Shown here: positions 1 through 8,100 of the stretch, one piece after another
Numbering within the stretch: the first letter of the stretch is position 1
Layout: each line of letters opens with the position of its first letter
Source of the DNA: CAYTEO01 sp964436825
GTDB lineage: Bacteria; Krumholzibacteriota; Krumholzibacteriia; LZORAL124-64-63
Assembly: GCA_964436825.1 (NCBI GenBank)
Contig: CAYTEO010000038.1
Location: 1-24,567 of the forward strand
DNA length: 24,567 nucleotides
Direction of reading: 5' to 3'
Made by a program: the position numbers and the translations under genes
Notes under the pieces: generated by a model
The model's database searches: none
Seen by the model: only the letters and a program-made list of their open reading frames with translations
What the model was told of the DNA's origin: nothing

Positions 1-1
1 T

Positions 2-358
2 TGGGGCCCGGGGCCGAACCGCCGGATCAGGGCGTCCTCCAGGGCCGCCTCGGCCGCGCCGGTTCCCGTCCCCCGGACCGCCGCCGTGGAGCTGCTGCCC
101 AACCACCCCAATCCCTTCAACCCCAGCACGACGCTCAGCTTCTCGCTGGCGCGCGCGGGGCACGTGCGCCTGTCGGTCTACGACCTGGCCGGACGGCTGG
201 TGCGGACCCTCGTCGACGGCGAGCACGAGGCGGGAACCCATCGGGTGGTCTGGAACGGGACCGACGCGACCGGCCGGGCCGTGGGGGCCGGCGTGTACTT
301 CGTCAGGGTGGAGACGCCGCAGGGAAGCGACACGCGCAAGATCGCCCTGATCGAGTGA
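2..358 (+). CDS. C-terminal part of a secreted protein with FlgD-like / type A sorting domain (5' end outside window)
   Basis: The frame is open from base 2 to the TGA at 356-358, so only the last 118 residues are visible. After a linker rich in Ala, Pro and Arg, residues ~29-118 form a FlgD-Ig-like C-terminal domain: the LPNHPNPFNPSTTLSFSL motif, then VRLSVYDLAGRLVRTL, then GTHRVVWNGTDATGRAVGAG, and a final VYFVRVETP strand. In Bacteroidetes and many FCB candidate phyla this domain ends secreted or surface proteins, where it acts as a secretion or anchoring signal. A related copy ends the giant protein at 5173-11304. The function of the missing N-terminal part cannot be told. A strong hairpin follows 34 bases after the stop, so this is the last gene of its transcript. 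Confidence is high for the domain and nil for the passenger function. Confidence 0.85.
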   Translation, partial: WGPGPNRRIRASSRAASAAPVPVPRTAAVELLPNHPNPFNPSTTLSFSLARAGHVRLSVYDLAGRLVRTLVDGEHEAGTHRVVWNGTDATGRAVGAGVYFVRVETPQGSDTRKIALIE

Positions 359-392
359 CCTGACCCGGATCGGATCGGGGGAAGGAGGGAGG

Positions 393-430
393 CCGGCGGT
401 CCGCTGCGGCGGGCCGCCGGTTCGTTCGTC
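393..430 (+). terminator. Intrinsic terminator-like hairpin after the sorting-domain gene
   Basis: Arms CCGGCGGTCCGC (393-404) and GCGGGCCGCCGG (409-420) pair over 12 bp, with one G-T wobble and a TGCG loop. A T-containing tail (TTCGTTCGTC) follows. The hairpin sits 34 bases after the stop at 358. The T-run is weak, but the stem is very strong and well placed. Confidence 0.6.
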
Positions 431-569
431 CCTGGCGCGGATCGGACCGGCAGGGGCTGGACGCGTGTCAGCGGCGCCTCGCGAATGCCCCCACGGGTGT
501 CGCTGCCGGCATCCCGGCGCCCGGGTACGGGATCACGGTTGCCGCCCCGTGCGAGACCTCCCGCCGGCA

Positions 570-598
570 TTGCTTCTCCGGCCCGCCGACCGTACACT
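570..598 (+). promoter_or_regulatory. Possible sigma70-type promoter for the POT transporter-sfsA unit
   Basis: TTGCTT (570-575) and TACACT (593-598) are separated by 17 bases, giving 3/6 and 4/6 matches to the consensus. A transcript would start near 605, about 40 bases before the chosen TTG start. The hexamers are weak; the spacing and position are the main support. Confidence 0.35.
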
Positions 599-645
599 GT
601 CGATCCTCGTGCCGGACCCCCGTCGCCCGAGTGAAAGGACGACCC

Positions 646-2229
646 TTGCGCCACGACACGCCAGAGCCCTCCCTGCTGCGCCAGTTCCCCGCCGCCTTCT
701 GGACCGCCAACGTCATGGAGATCTTCGAGCGGATGGGCTGGTACGGCTTCTACGCCGTCTCCAGCCTCTACCTGACCGGCGCGGTGGCCGACGGGGGGCT
801 GGGCCTGACCAGCGAGGACCGCGGCGTCATCCAGGGCCTGGCCACGTTCTTCCTGTACCTGCTGCCGGCGGTGTTCGGGGCCCTGGCGGATCGCTACGGC
901 TACAAGGCCATGTTCCTGGCCTCGGCACTGGTCATGGCGCCCGGCTACCTGCTGCTGCAGCTGCCCACCACCTTCTGGGGATTCTTCGCCGTCTACTTCC
1001 TGGTGGCCATCGGCCACGGCATGTTCAAGCCGGTGGTGATCTCCACCGTGGCCACCACCACCGACGCGCGCACCGGCTCGATGGGCTTCGGCATCTTCTA
1101 CATGATGGTCAACGTCGGCGGCTTCCTCGGCCCCATCGTGGCGGGAATCGTCCGGGGCTGGAGCTGGCGGTACGTCTTCTGGGCGTCGGCCCTCTGGATC
1201 GGCCTGCTGGGGGTGACCTGCCTGCTGTTCTACCGGGATCCGCGGCCGGCGGATCAGCGCGCCGACACCAGCCGCTCCCTCTCCGACGTGCTGCGGGACA
1301 TGGTGGCCGTCGTGGGCAACGGCCGGTTCTTCCTGCTGGTCGCAGGGCTGTTGACCCTGATGGTCCTCGGCTCCAGGTGGTGGCCGCCCCGGCTCTACCT
1401 GCCGGTGGCCGGTGCCTGGCTCGGCGCGAACCTGCTGCTGGACATCGTGCTGCGGGCCAGGGCGCGCCGCGACGGCGGCGACGGGCCCTGGCTGCTGCAG
1501 CCCATGCGCGTGGGCGAGGGGCGCTACCTGGTCTTCCTGCTGCTGATGGCCGGCTTCTGGACGTCGTTCAACCAGATCTTCATGACCCTGCCCGAGTACA
1601 TCCGGGACTACGCCGACACCAGCGACCTGGTGGCGGCCTTCTCGCCGGCGGCAGGCGCCGTGACCCGTTTCTTCCAGGGGATCGGGATCGGCACCGGCGG
1701 GTGGGGCCGGGCCGTCCTGGACCACGGCCAGGTGAAGCCCGAACACCTGATCAATCTCAACGCCTTCGGCATCATCCTGGGCCAGGTGCTGATCTCCTGG
1801 CTGGTCCGGCGCATGGCTCCGCTGCGGACCATCATCAACGGTGTCGTCGTGACGGTCGTCAGCTTCCTGGTGTTCGTGACCGGGCAGGACGGCTGGATCA
1901 TCGTCGCGGCGATCCTGGTGTTCTCCGTGGGCGAGATGATGGCCAGTCCCAAGAGCAAGGAGTACGCCGGGCGCATCGCCCCTCCCGGCAAGGTGGGGAT
2001 GTACATGGGGTATTTCTACTGGTGCACGGCCCTGGGCAACCTGTTCGGGGGCCTGCTGTCCGGAGCGCTGTACCAGCATTTCGGGCCGAGCTCCCGCGGC
2101 GGCATCGACCGTCCCGACCTGATGTGGATCATCTTCGCGATGCTGGCGGCCACGACGGCCGTGGCGCTGGTCGTCTACGACCGCTGGCTCCAGTCCCATC
2201 CCGCCGACGAGGAGACCGCGACGTCGTGA
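646..2229 (+). CDS. POT/PTR2-family (MFS) proton-coupled transporter
   Basis: This is a polytopic inner-membrane protein of 527 residues. It carries the POT hallmark ExxER at residues 25-29 in helix 1 (EIFERMGWYGF), the FYMMVNVGGFLGPI segment matching the second POT signature, and GEMMASPKSKEY in a late helix where POT proteins have GExxxSP. POT proteins import di- and tripeptides, or in some branches other small solutes, with protons. The canonical ERF-x-YY is ERM-x-WY here, so the substrate may differ. Two extra hydrophobic segments around residues 225-270 fit the 14-helix bacterial layout. I chose TTG at 646 because AAAGGA (634-639) lies 6 bases upstream; an in-frame GTG at 631 would lie before that ribosome-binding site and has no good one itself. 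The stop overlaps the sfsA start by GTGA (2226-2229), so the two genes are probably co-translated. Confidence 0.85.
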   Translation: MRHDTPEPSLLRQFPAAFWTANVMEIFERMGWYGFYAVSSLYLTGAVADGGLGLTSEDRGVIQGLATFFLYLLPAVFGALADRYGYKAMFLASALVMAPGYLLLQLPTTFWGFFAVYFLVAIGHGMFKPVVISTVATTTDARTGSMGFGIFYMMVNVGGFLGPIVAGIVRGWSWRYVFWASALWIGLLGVTCLLFYRDPRPADQRADTSRSLSDVLRDMVAVVGNGRFFLLVAGLLTLMVLGSRWWPPRLYLPVAGAWLGANLLLDIVLRARARRDGGDGPWLLQPMRVGEGRYLVFLLLMAGFWTSFNQIFMTLPEYIRDYADTSDLVAAFSPAAGAVTRFFQGIGIGTGGWGRAVLDHGQVKPEHLINLNAFGIILGQVLISWLVRRMAPLRTIINGVVVTVVSFLVFVTGQDGWIIVAAILVFSVGEMMASPKSKEYAGRIAPPGKVGMYMGYFYWCTALGNLFGGLLSGALYQHFGPSSRGGIDRPDLMWIIFAMLAATTAVALVVYDRWLQSHPADEETATS

Positions 2230-2939
2230 GGTTCCCCGCTCCCCTGGTCCCCGGCACTCTCCTGCGTCGCGAGAAGCGGTTCGTGGTCCACGTCCGCCTG
2301 GACGACGGCCGCGAGGTCGTGGCCCACACGAACAACACCGGCTCGATGCTCGGCTGCAACAAGCCCGGCAGCCGGGTCTGGCTCTCCCCCGCCGACCGGC
2401 CCGATCGCAAGCTGAAGTGGACCTACGAGCTGGTCGAGAGCGACGGCGTGCTGGTGGGAATCAACACGGCGGTCCCCAACCGGATCGCGGCCGAGGGGAT
2501 CGCTGACGGAACCGTCAGCGAGCTGCAGGGCTACGGCCGGATCCGCCGCGAGGTCCGCTACGGCGCGGGATCCCGGGTCGACCTCCTGCTCGAGGACGGT
2601 CCGGTGGGAACGCCGCCCTGCTGGGTGGAGGTCAAGAACGTGACCCTGGTCCGCGACGGGACCGCCCTGTTCCCCGACGCGGTGACGTCCCGGGGCCGCC
2701 GGCACCTGGCGGAGCTGGCGGCCCGGGTGGCGGCGGGCGACCGGGCCGCCATGCTGTTCGTGGTCCAGCGGGCCGACGCCAGGGAGCTGGCCCCCGCCGA
2801 CGCCATCGACCCCGCCTACGGCGATGCCCTGCGCCGGGCCGCGGCCGACGGGGTCGAGCTGCTGGCCTACCGGGCCGACGTCTCCACAGGCGGGATCCGG
2901 CTGACGACGCCGCTGCCGGTCCGGCTCGACCGGCCGTGA
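2226..2939 (+). CDS. sfsA: SfsA family DNA/RNA-associated protein
   Basis: The product has 237 residues, the normal SfsA length (the E. coli protein is about 234). Family blocks appear in order: HTNNTGSM, VGINTAVPNRI, IRREVRYGAGSRVDLLLE, CWVEVKNVTL, LFPDAVTSRGRRHLAEL, FVVQRADA and IDPAYGDALRRA-ADGVELLAY. SfsA proteins carry an N-terminal OB-like fold and a C-terminal nuclease-like fold. The E. coli protein was named for stimulating maltose gene expression ('sugar fermentation stimulation') and binds DNA non-specifically; its true role is unsettled. The GTG start at 2226 overlaps the transporter stop (GTGA), showing a two-gene unit. No functional link between the two genes is known to me. The coding sequence contains a perfect inverted repeat at 2500-2521. 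Confidence 0.93.
   Translation: MRFPAPLVPGTLLRREKRFVVHVRLDDGREVVAHTNNTGSMLGCNKPGSRVWLSPADRPDRKLKWTYELVESDGVLVGINTAVPNRIAAEGIADGTVSELQGYGRIRREVRYGAGSRVDLLLEDGPVGTPPCWVEVKNVTLVRDGTALFPDAVTSRGRRHLAELAARVAAGDRAAMLFVVQRADARELAPADAIDPAYGDALRRAAADGVELLAYRADVSTGGIRLTTPLPVRLDRP
2500..2521. repeat. Perfect 10-bp inverted repeat inside sfsA
   Basis: The arms TCGCTGACGG (2500-2509) and CCGTCAGCGA (2512-2521) are exact reverse complements separated by AA. They encode part of the conserved region around ADGTVSEL, so the palindrome may be a by-product of coding constraint. No known site is recognised. Confidence 0.5.
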
Positions 2940-2956
2940 ACCGCGTCGCCGCCCTC

Positions 2957-2987
2957 TTGACACCGGCCGGCGGCGCTCGGCTATCCT
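2957..2987 (+). promoter_or_regulatory. Candidate promoter for the DUF523/TudS-like gene
   Basis: A perfect -35 hexamer TTGACA (2957-2962) is followed after 19 bases by TATCCT (2982-2987), a 4/6 match to the -10 consensus. Transcription would start near 2994, about 23 bases before the GTG start. The spacer is 2 bases longer than ideal. Confidence 0.45.
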
Positions 2988-3016
2988 GAGGCCTCACCCG
3001 CACCGGGAGATCACGC

Positions 3017-3562
3017 GTGGATGACAGGAAGACCCGTCCCCTGCGCCTGGGCGTCAGCCGCTGCCTGCTGGGCGAGGCCATCCGCTACGACGGTGCCAGC
3101 AAGCCGCACCCGTTCGTCGTGGAGGTCCTGGCCCGGGATCCGGCCGTCGAGCTGCTGCCCGTCTGTCCCGAGACGGAGATCGGCATGCCGACCCCCCGCG
3201 AGCCCGTCGACCTGGTGGGCGACCCCGCTGCGCCGCGGATGCTGGGGGTGACCAGCCGGCGCGACTGGACAGCCACACTGAACGCCTGGGCCGAGGCGCG
3301 GATCGACGAGCTGCTGGCCGGCGGGCTGGACGGGTTCATCCTCAAGAGCCGCTCCCCCAGTTGCGGCCACGGCTCCACCCCCATCTACCGGGAGCTGGGG
3401 GACGATCCTGACGGCGCGCCCCGGGCCGACGGCCTGTTCGCCCTGGCCCTGCGGAACCGCCTGCCGGACCTGCCTGTGGCGGAGGAGACGGACCTGGACG
3501 ATCCGGTCCGGCGCGAGGCGTTCCTGGCGGCGGCGCGCCGTCACCGCGACGGCGGCGGCTGA
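3017..3562 (+). CDS. DUF523 family protein (TudS-like, predicted 4Fe-4S desulfidase)
   Basis: The product has 181 residues. It shows the DUF523 signature: VSRCLLGEAIRYDG at the N-terminus, PVCPETEIGMPTPREP in the middle and LKSRSPSCG later. The three invariant cysteines are C16, C50 and C116. In the characterised family member TudS (2-thiouracil desulfidase), three cysteines hold a catalytic [4Fe-4S] cluster that removes sulfur from thiolated pyrimidines. That activity is established for a few relatives only, so the substrate here is inferred. There is no fused DUF1722 domain. The GTG start at 3017 has GGGAG (3005-3009) 7 bases upstream. The gene converges with the DNA methyltransferase at 3568, leaving 5 bases between the two stops. 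Confidence 0.85.
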   Translation: MDDRKTRPLRLGVSRCLLGEAIRYDGASKPHPFVVEVLARDPAVELLPVCPETEIGMPTPREPVDLVGDPAAPRMLGVTSRRDWTATLNAWAEARIDELLAGGLDGFILKSRSPSCGHGSTPIYRELGDDPDGAPRADGLFALALRNRLPDLPVAEETDLDDPVRREAFLAAARRHRDGGG

Positions 3563-3567
3563 GCCGC

Positions 3568-4410
3568 CTACTCCCCGGCCTTGAACCCCACCAGCTCCGG
3601 CCCGTACTCCCGCAAGCGCCGGGCCATGATCCGGCACGCCTCCGGGCTGTGGTCCACCAGCAGGAAATCGCGTCCGTGGCGGGCGGCCGCCTCGCCGGTC
3701 GTCCCGCTGCCGGCGAAGAAGTCCAGGACCAGGTCGCCGGGCCGGGAGTGGACCTTGACGATCCTCTCGAGCACACCCAGCGGCTTCTGGGTGGCGTAAC
3801 CGGTCCGCTCGCGGCTGCGCGGCGCGACGATCGTGTGCCACCAGACGTCGGTGGGCGTCTTGCCGCGGGCGGCCTTCTCGGGGCCGACCAGCCCGGGGGC
3901 CATGTAGGGGATCCGGTCCATGGCCGCGTAGTCGAAGGTGTAGCGCCGGGGATCGCGGGCGTACCAGAGGATGTTGTCGTGCTTGGCCGACCAGCGGGAG
4001 CGGCTGCGGGCGCCGTAGTCGTAGGCCCAGATGATCTCGTTCAGGAAGCAGTCGCGCCCGAAGATCTCGTCCAGCAGGACCTTGCAGTAGTGGACCTCGC
4101 GGTAGTCGACGTGGAGAAAGAACGACCCGTCCGGAGCCAGGACCCGGTGCGCCTCCCGCAGCCGCGGTTCCAGGAAGCCCAGGTAGTCGTCGAAGGCGTC
4201 GGCGAAGGAGGAGAGCCCCAGCACCTCGGTCCGGTAGCGGCGGCCCTGGAAGCCGACCCGGTCGCCGGCGTCGTCGCGGACGGTCCGCAGGCGGGGCCGC
4301 GCCTGGTGCCGCCCCGTGTTGAAGGGGGGATCGATGTAGATCAGGTCGGCGCTGCCGTCGGGCAGGTCGCGCAGGACGGCGAGGTTGTCGCCGAGGATGA
4401 TCCGGCCCAC
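3568..4410 (-). CDS. Solitary beta-class DNA methyltransferase (N6-adenine or N4-cytosine)
   Basis: The product has 280 residues. The catalytic motif IV (DPPFNTG, residues 27-33) comes first, directly after the GDNL segment. The AdoMet-binding motif I (DFFAGSGTTG, ~230-239) is near the C-terminus. This IV-before-I order defines the beta group, which methylates exocyclic amino groups of A or C in DNA. The central region (RWSAKHDNILWYARD, GYATQKPLGVLERIVK) resembles COG0863/COG2189 enzymes. No restriction gene or specificity subunit lies nearby, so it is probably a stand-alone methylase. I chose GTG at 4410 because GGAGG (4419-4423) precedes it by 8 bases; the upstream in-frame GTG at 4419 overlaps that ribosome-binding site. 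The gene lies 64 bases downstream of the acetyltransferase on the same strand. Confidence 0.85.
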   Translation of the reverse strand: MGRIILGDNLAVLRDLPDGSADLIYIDPPFNTGRHQARPRLRTVRDDAGDRVGFQGRRYRTEVLGLSSFADAFDDYLGFLEPRLREAHRVLAPDGSFFLHVDYREVHYCKVLLDEIFGRDCFLNEIIWAYDYGARSRSRWSAKHDNILWYARDPRRYTFDYAAMDRIPYMAPGLVGPEKAARGKTPTDVWWHTIVAPRSRERTGYATQKPLGVLERIVKVHSRPGDLVLDFFAGSGTTGEAAARHGRDFLLVDHSPEACRIMARRLREYGPELVGFKAGE

Positions 4411-4474
4411 GGGTATCACCTCCGCGACGATGATACCGCCCCGGGCGCTCCCCGGCCAGACCGGTCGCCGCGGT

Positions 4475-4978
4475 TCAGACGATCCGCCAGCCCTGGCCGT
4501 TGCCGTCCAGCTCCTTCTCCAGCTCGATCTCGTCCCGCATGGGAATGCCGTAGTGGCCGATCTCGGGCACGCCGGGCTTGATCTGGCGGATCAGGTCGAC
4601 GCCGCCGCAGCGGATGCAGGTGATCCGGAAGCCCCGGCGCTGGAAGAAGCGCAGGGCGTCGAGGTTGTCGTTGGTCGTGATCAGCCACAGCTTGTGGCAG
4701 CCGGCGGCCCGGGCGGCCTTCTCCACCGCCTCCAGCAGGGCCGTGCCCACTCCCCGCCACTGGCAGAGCGCGTCGAGGGTGACGATCTCGCACATCCGGT
4801 CGCGGATGTCGAAGGTGGCCAGCCCCACCCGCTCGCTCCCCTCCACGGCGATGAACCCCGGCAGCTCGGCCGGCACGTGGACGATGTCCCGGCTGATGAC
4901 CGTGTCGCCGCCGAACAGCAGCTCGGTCCGTTCGCGCACCCAGGCGCGGTCGCTGTCGGAGAGGTCGGTGACGAGCAT
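4475..4978 (-). CDS. GNAT-family N-acetyltransferase
   Basis: The product has 167 residues with the GNAT fold pattern. A short N-terminal helix region leads to the strands GFIAVEG-ERVGLATFDI and MCEIVTLDAL, then the acetyl-CoA pyrophosphate loop QWRGVGTALL (residues 73-82, matching Q/RxxGxG/A) with its helix. The LWLITTNDNLDALRFFQRRGF segment is the usual motif B. The C-terminal ~35 residues are charged. The family transfers an acetyl group from acetyl-CoA to an amine on a small molecule or protein; the substrate cannot be predicted. The ATG at 4978 is supported by AAGGA 8 bases upstream, so longer in-frame starts were not used. It may be co-transcribed with the methyltransferase at 3568-4410. 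Confidence 0.88.
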   Translation of the reverse strand: MLVTDLSDSDRAWVRERTELLFGGDTVISRDIVHVPAELPGFIAVEGSERVGLATFDIRDRMCEIVTLDALCQWRGVGTALLEAVEKAARAAGCHKLWLITTNDNLDALRFFQRRGFRITCIRCGGVDLIRQIKPGVPEIGHYGIPMRDEIELEKELDGNGQGWRIV

Positions 4979-5112
4979 GCGCGGGATCCTTGCTGGTGTG
5001 ACCGGCGCCGGCGGGGGCGACCGAATGGCTCCCGTCCGGCGCAAAGGTGGTCGGGAGAGGGCGGAGGGTCAAGGCGGAGCACGGGCGGGCGCGCGGGGAG
5101 ACGCCACGGAGA

Positions 5113-5136
5113 CGCCCCGCTCCTGCGAGCGGGGCG
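5113..5136 (-). terminator. Terminator-like hairpin after the giant FG-GAP gene
   Basis: The 10-bp arms CGCCCCGCTC (5113-5122) and GAGCGGGGCG (5127-5136) pair perfectly around a CTGC loop. The hairpin lies 36 bases after the giant gene's stop. There is no T-run on either side, so termination strength is uncertain. Confidence 0.5.
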
Positions 5137-5172
5137 CCCTTCCGCTGTCCCCTTCCCGAGTGCTGCTCGAGC

Positions 5173-8100
5173 CTACTTGACCATCAGCATCCGCCTGGTC
5201 CGGCTGCCGGTCGGCGTCTCCAGGCGGTAGAGGTAGAGTCCGCTGGCGGCGCGTCCGCCGGCGGCGTTGCGGCCGTCCCAGACGACGCTGTGGGCCCCGG
5301 CGGCCAGAACGCCGTCGACCAGGACGGCCACCCGAGAGCCGTCCAGGGCGTACACGGCCAACCGCACCCGCTGCTCGCGCGGCAGGTCGAAGCGGATCGT
5401 CGTCGACGGGTTGAACGGGTTCGGGTAGTTCTGGTAGACGCGCACGACCCGCGGCAGCGTCGGGGCGGGACCGTCGTCCACGCCGGTGACGACCTGCTGG
5501 ACCAGCAGGCGCTGGTCGACAGGCACACCGAGCAGCATCTGGTGCTCGCCGGTCGGCCAGAAGACCTCCAGGGTATCCACCAGCAAGGCGTTGCCGAGCC
5601 CGAACTGCAGCGTCTGGGTCCCCTGGGAGAGGAAGCCGGTGCAGCCCTCGACGTACCGGTTCATGACCCGGCCGTGGGACACGACCCGCACGCGGGCGCC
5701 GATGGACGTCGTGTTCGACGTGAGGCTGCGCAGGTCCACCTGCAGCCAGTGGTTCCCCGTCGAGTCGGCCAGGTCGTTGCGGAACAGCTTGTTCCGCACG
5801 CCGCTCATGCTCGCCAGGTAGAGATCCAGGTCGCCGTCCCCGTCCACGTCGGCCCAGGCCACGCCGTTGGTGCTGGCGTCGTCGCCGATGTTCTCGCCGG
5901 TGGGCGGGGCGATGTTGGTGAACAGCCAACCGGTGGCGTTGGTCGAATCCGGCCCGTCGTTGCGCAGCAGGAGGTTGGGCGCGATGTCGCCGGAGCCGTC
6001 CAGCCAGTGGTTGCCCACGTAGAGGTCCAGGTCGCCGTCGTTGTCGATGTCCGCCCACCCCAGGCCGGCGCCGTAGAGGTCGTCGTCCAGCCCGTTGTCG
6101 TAGAGCGGGGCGATGTCGACGAAGGCGATCGAGGACGGGTCCAGCGGCACCCGCACGTCGTCGGGCAGCCCCAGGTCCCCCTCGGACCCGGTGGCCGGGA
6201 CCAGACCGCTCTTCCCGATGGCCGTGATGTTGTGGTAGAGGCGGTTGGGCCCCTGGTTCGTGACGTAGAGGTCGAGCCAGCCGTCGTCGTCGAAATCGCC
6301 CCAGGCGCAGCCGACGCTGCTCTCGCTGTCGTCCATGCCGAGCTGGGGCGCCACGTCGGTCCAGAGCCAGCCGTCGGGGTTCTCGGGATCGGGACCGTCG
6401 TTGCGCAGCAGGCGGTTGGTGTCGCCCAGGTAGTTGGCCAGGTAGACGTCCGGATCGCCGTCGTTGTCGAAGTCGCCCCAGGCGCAGCCCATCGTGTACT
6501 GGCTGTCGCCGATCCCCAGGGTGTCGGTGGCGATGTCGGTGAACAGCCAGGCCTGGACGCCGGTCGTGTCGGGTCCGTCGTTGCGCCAGAGGTGGTTGGG
6601 GCCGTCGTTGCAGAGATAGAGGTCCAGGTCGCCGTCCCGATCGAAGTCGACCCAGGCGACCGTCCGGCCGCTGCCGCCGTCGTCCACGCCGCACTGGGGA
6701 GCGATGTCGGTGAAGACGCCGCCACCGTCGTTGCGGTAGAGGCGGTTGGGAGACGGATAGCTGGTCGAGACGTACATGTTGGCCTGGTACAGGTCCAGGT
6801 CCCCGTCCCCGTCGAAGTCACCCCAGGCCACGCCGTTGCTGTAGGCGTCGTCCTGCATCACCGGCGGCGTCACGTCGATGAAGGCGATGCTGTCGGGACC
6901 GGCGACGGCCACGCCGTCGTTGTGGAACAGATGGTTCGTGTCGTCGGCCGGGATGCTCCAGACGGGCCGGTTGCAGAGGAACAGGTCGGGACGACCGTCG
7001 TTGTCGTAGTCGCCCCACGCCACGCCGCGGGAGTTGCCGGCGCTGCCGATACCGCTGCCGTCGGCGGGTGCGATGTCCACCCACAGGGGCGGTGTGACGC
7101 CGACCGCGATGTCGAAGCTGTCGGGAGCCGCCTCCCGGTTGCCCACCTGGTCGACGGCGATCGTGTAGAACCGGTAGAGGCCGGGACCGTCCGGGATGTC
7201 GAACCGGAACGGCGAGCCGTCTGTCCGGGTCCCGTAGAGGGTGTAGTCCGTGGAATCCTCGAAGCTGTAGTACAGCTCGACCGTGGCCACGCCGCTGGCG
7301 CTGTCGACCGCCGTGTAGGAGATGTCGAACGGCATCCCGCTGTAGGGGATCGTCACCGGTTCGACGTACGAGTCGGGCGCCGACGCGTCCTGGGTCGAGA
7401 AGACCGGCAGGGACCAGGCCGAGACGAGCGAATCGGCGTCGATGGCCCGGACCCGGTACCAGATCGTCGCCCCGTCTGGCAGGCCTGTGAAGACGGCCGT
7501 CGTGTCGGCCACCCAGTCGCTGACGGCGAAGAGGTCGAGGAAGGACGCCGAGTCGGCGAGCTGCACCTGGTAGGCCACCGCGCCGCTGGCCGACTCGTCG
7601 CTCCAGGAGACGACGTTCTCGGTGCCGGGCGTGAACAACGGCTCCGGGACCAGCGTGGGCGCGTGGGGCCCCGGCTCCTCGATCGTCAGCCGCTGGTCGG
7701 CGGCCAGGCCGGTCAGGACCTGGCGGATGCCGGACGGCCAGCGGATCTCGAGGGTGTCGACGAGGGTGGCCTGGCCCAGGCCGAAGGCGGCCGTCATGGC
7801 GTCCTGGGAGAGGAAACCGGCGCCGCCGCCGACCTCGCGGAGCATCGCCACGCCGCCGGCGACGACCCGCAGGCGGGCGCCGATGGCCGTCGTGTTGGCC
7901 TGGTGGGCCTGCAGGTCCACCTGGAGCCAGTGGTTGGCCGCCGCCGCGGCCACATCGTTCCGGAACAGCTTGTTCGGCTGGCCGGTCATGGAGGCCAGGT
8001 AGAGGTCCAGGTCGCCGTCGCCGTCGTAGTCGCACCAGGCGACGCCGTTGGTGCTGGCCGAGTCGGCGATGCTGTAGCCGCCGGCGGGAGCCACGTCGTC

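Noticed and set aside
178..2199. A 673-codon minus-strand frame opposite the POT transporter
   Set aside because: The composition is His/Gln/Gly-rich as expected from reading GC-rich coding DNA backwards. The plus strand carries the POT motifs.
2948..2974. GCCGCC...GGCGGC hairpin as terminator of the transporter-sfsA unit
   Set aside because: The stem is 6 bp with a 15-base loop and no T-run, and it overlaps the TTGACA of the next gene's candidate promoter.
4430..4458. TATCAT with TGGCCG at 17 bases as a promoter for the DNA methyltransferase
   Set aside because: The implied transcript start falls on the ribosome-binding site (about 4423), and the -35 matches only 3/6.
3568..4978. A restriction-modification or defence island around the methyltransferase
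   Set aside because: The neighbours are a GNAT acetyltransferase, DUF523 and sfsA. No nuclease, helicase or specificity gene is present, and base composition matches the surroundings.
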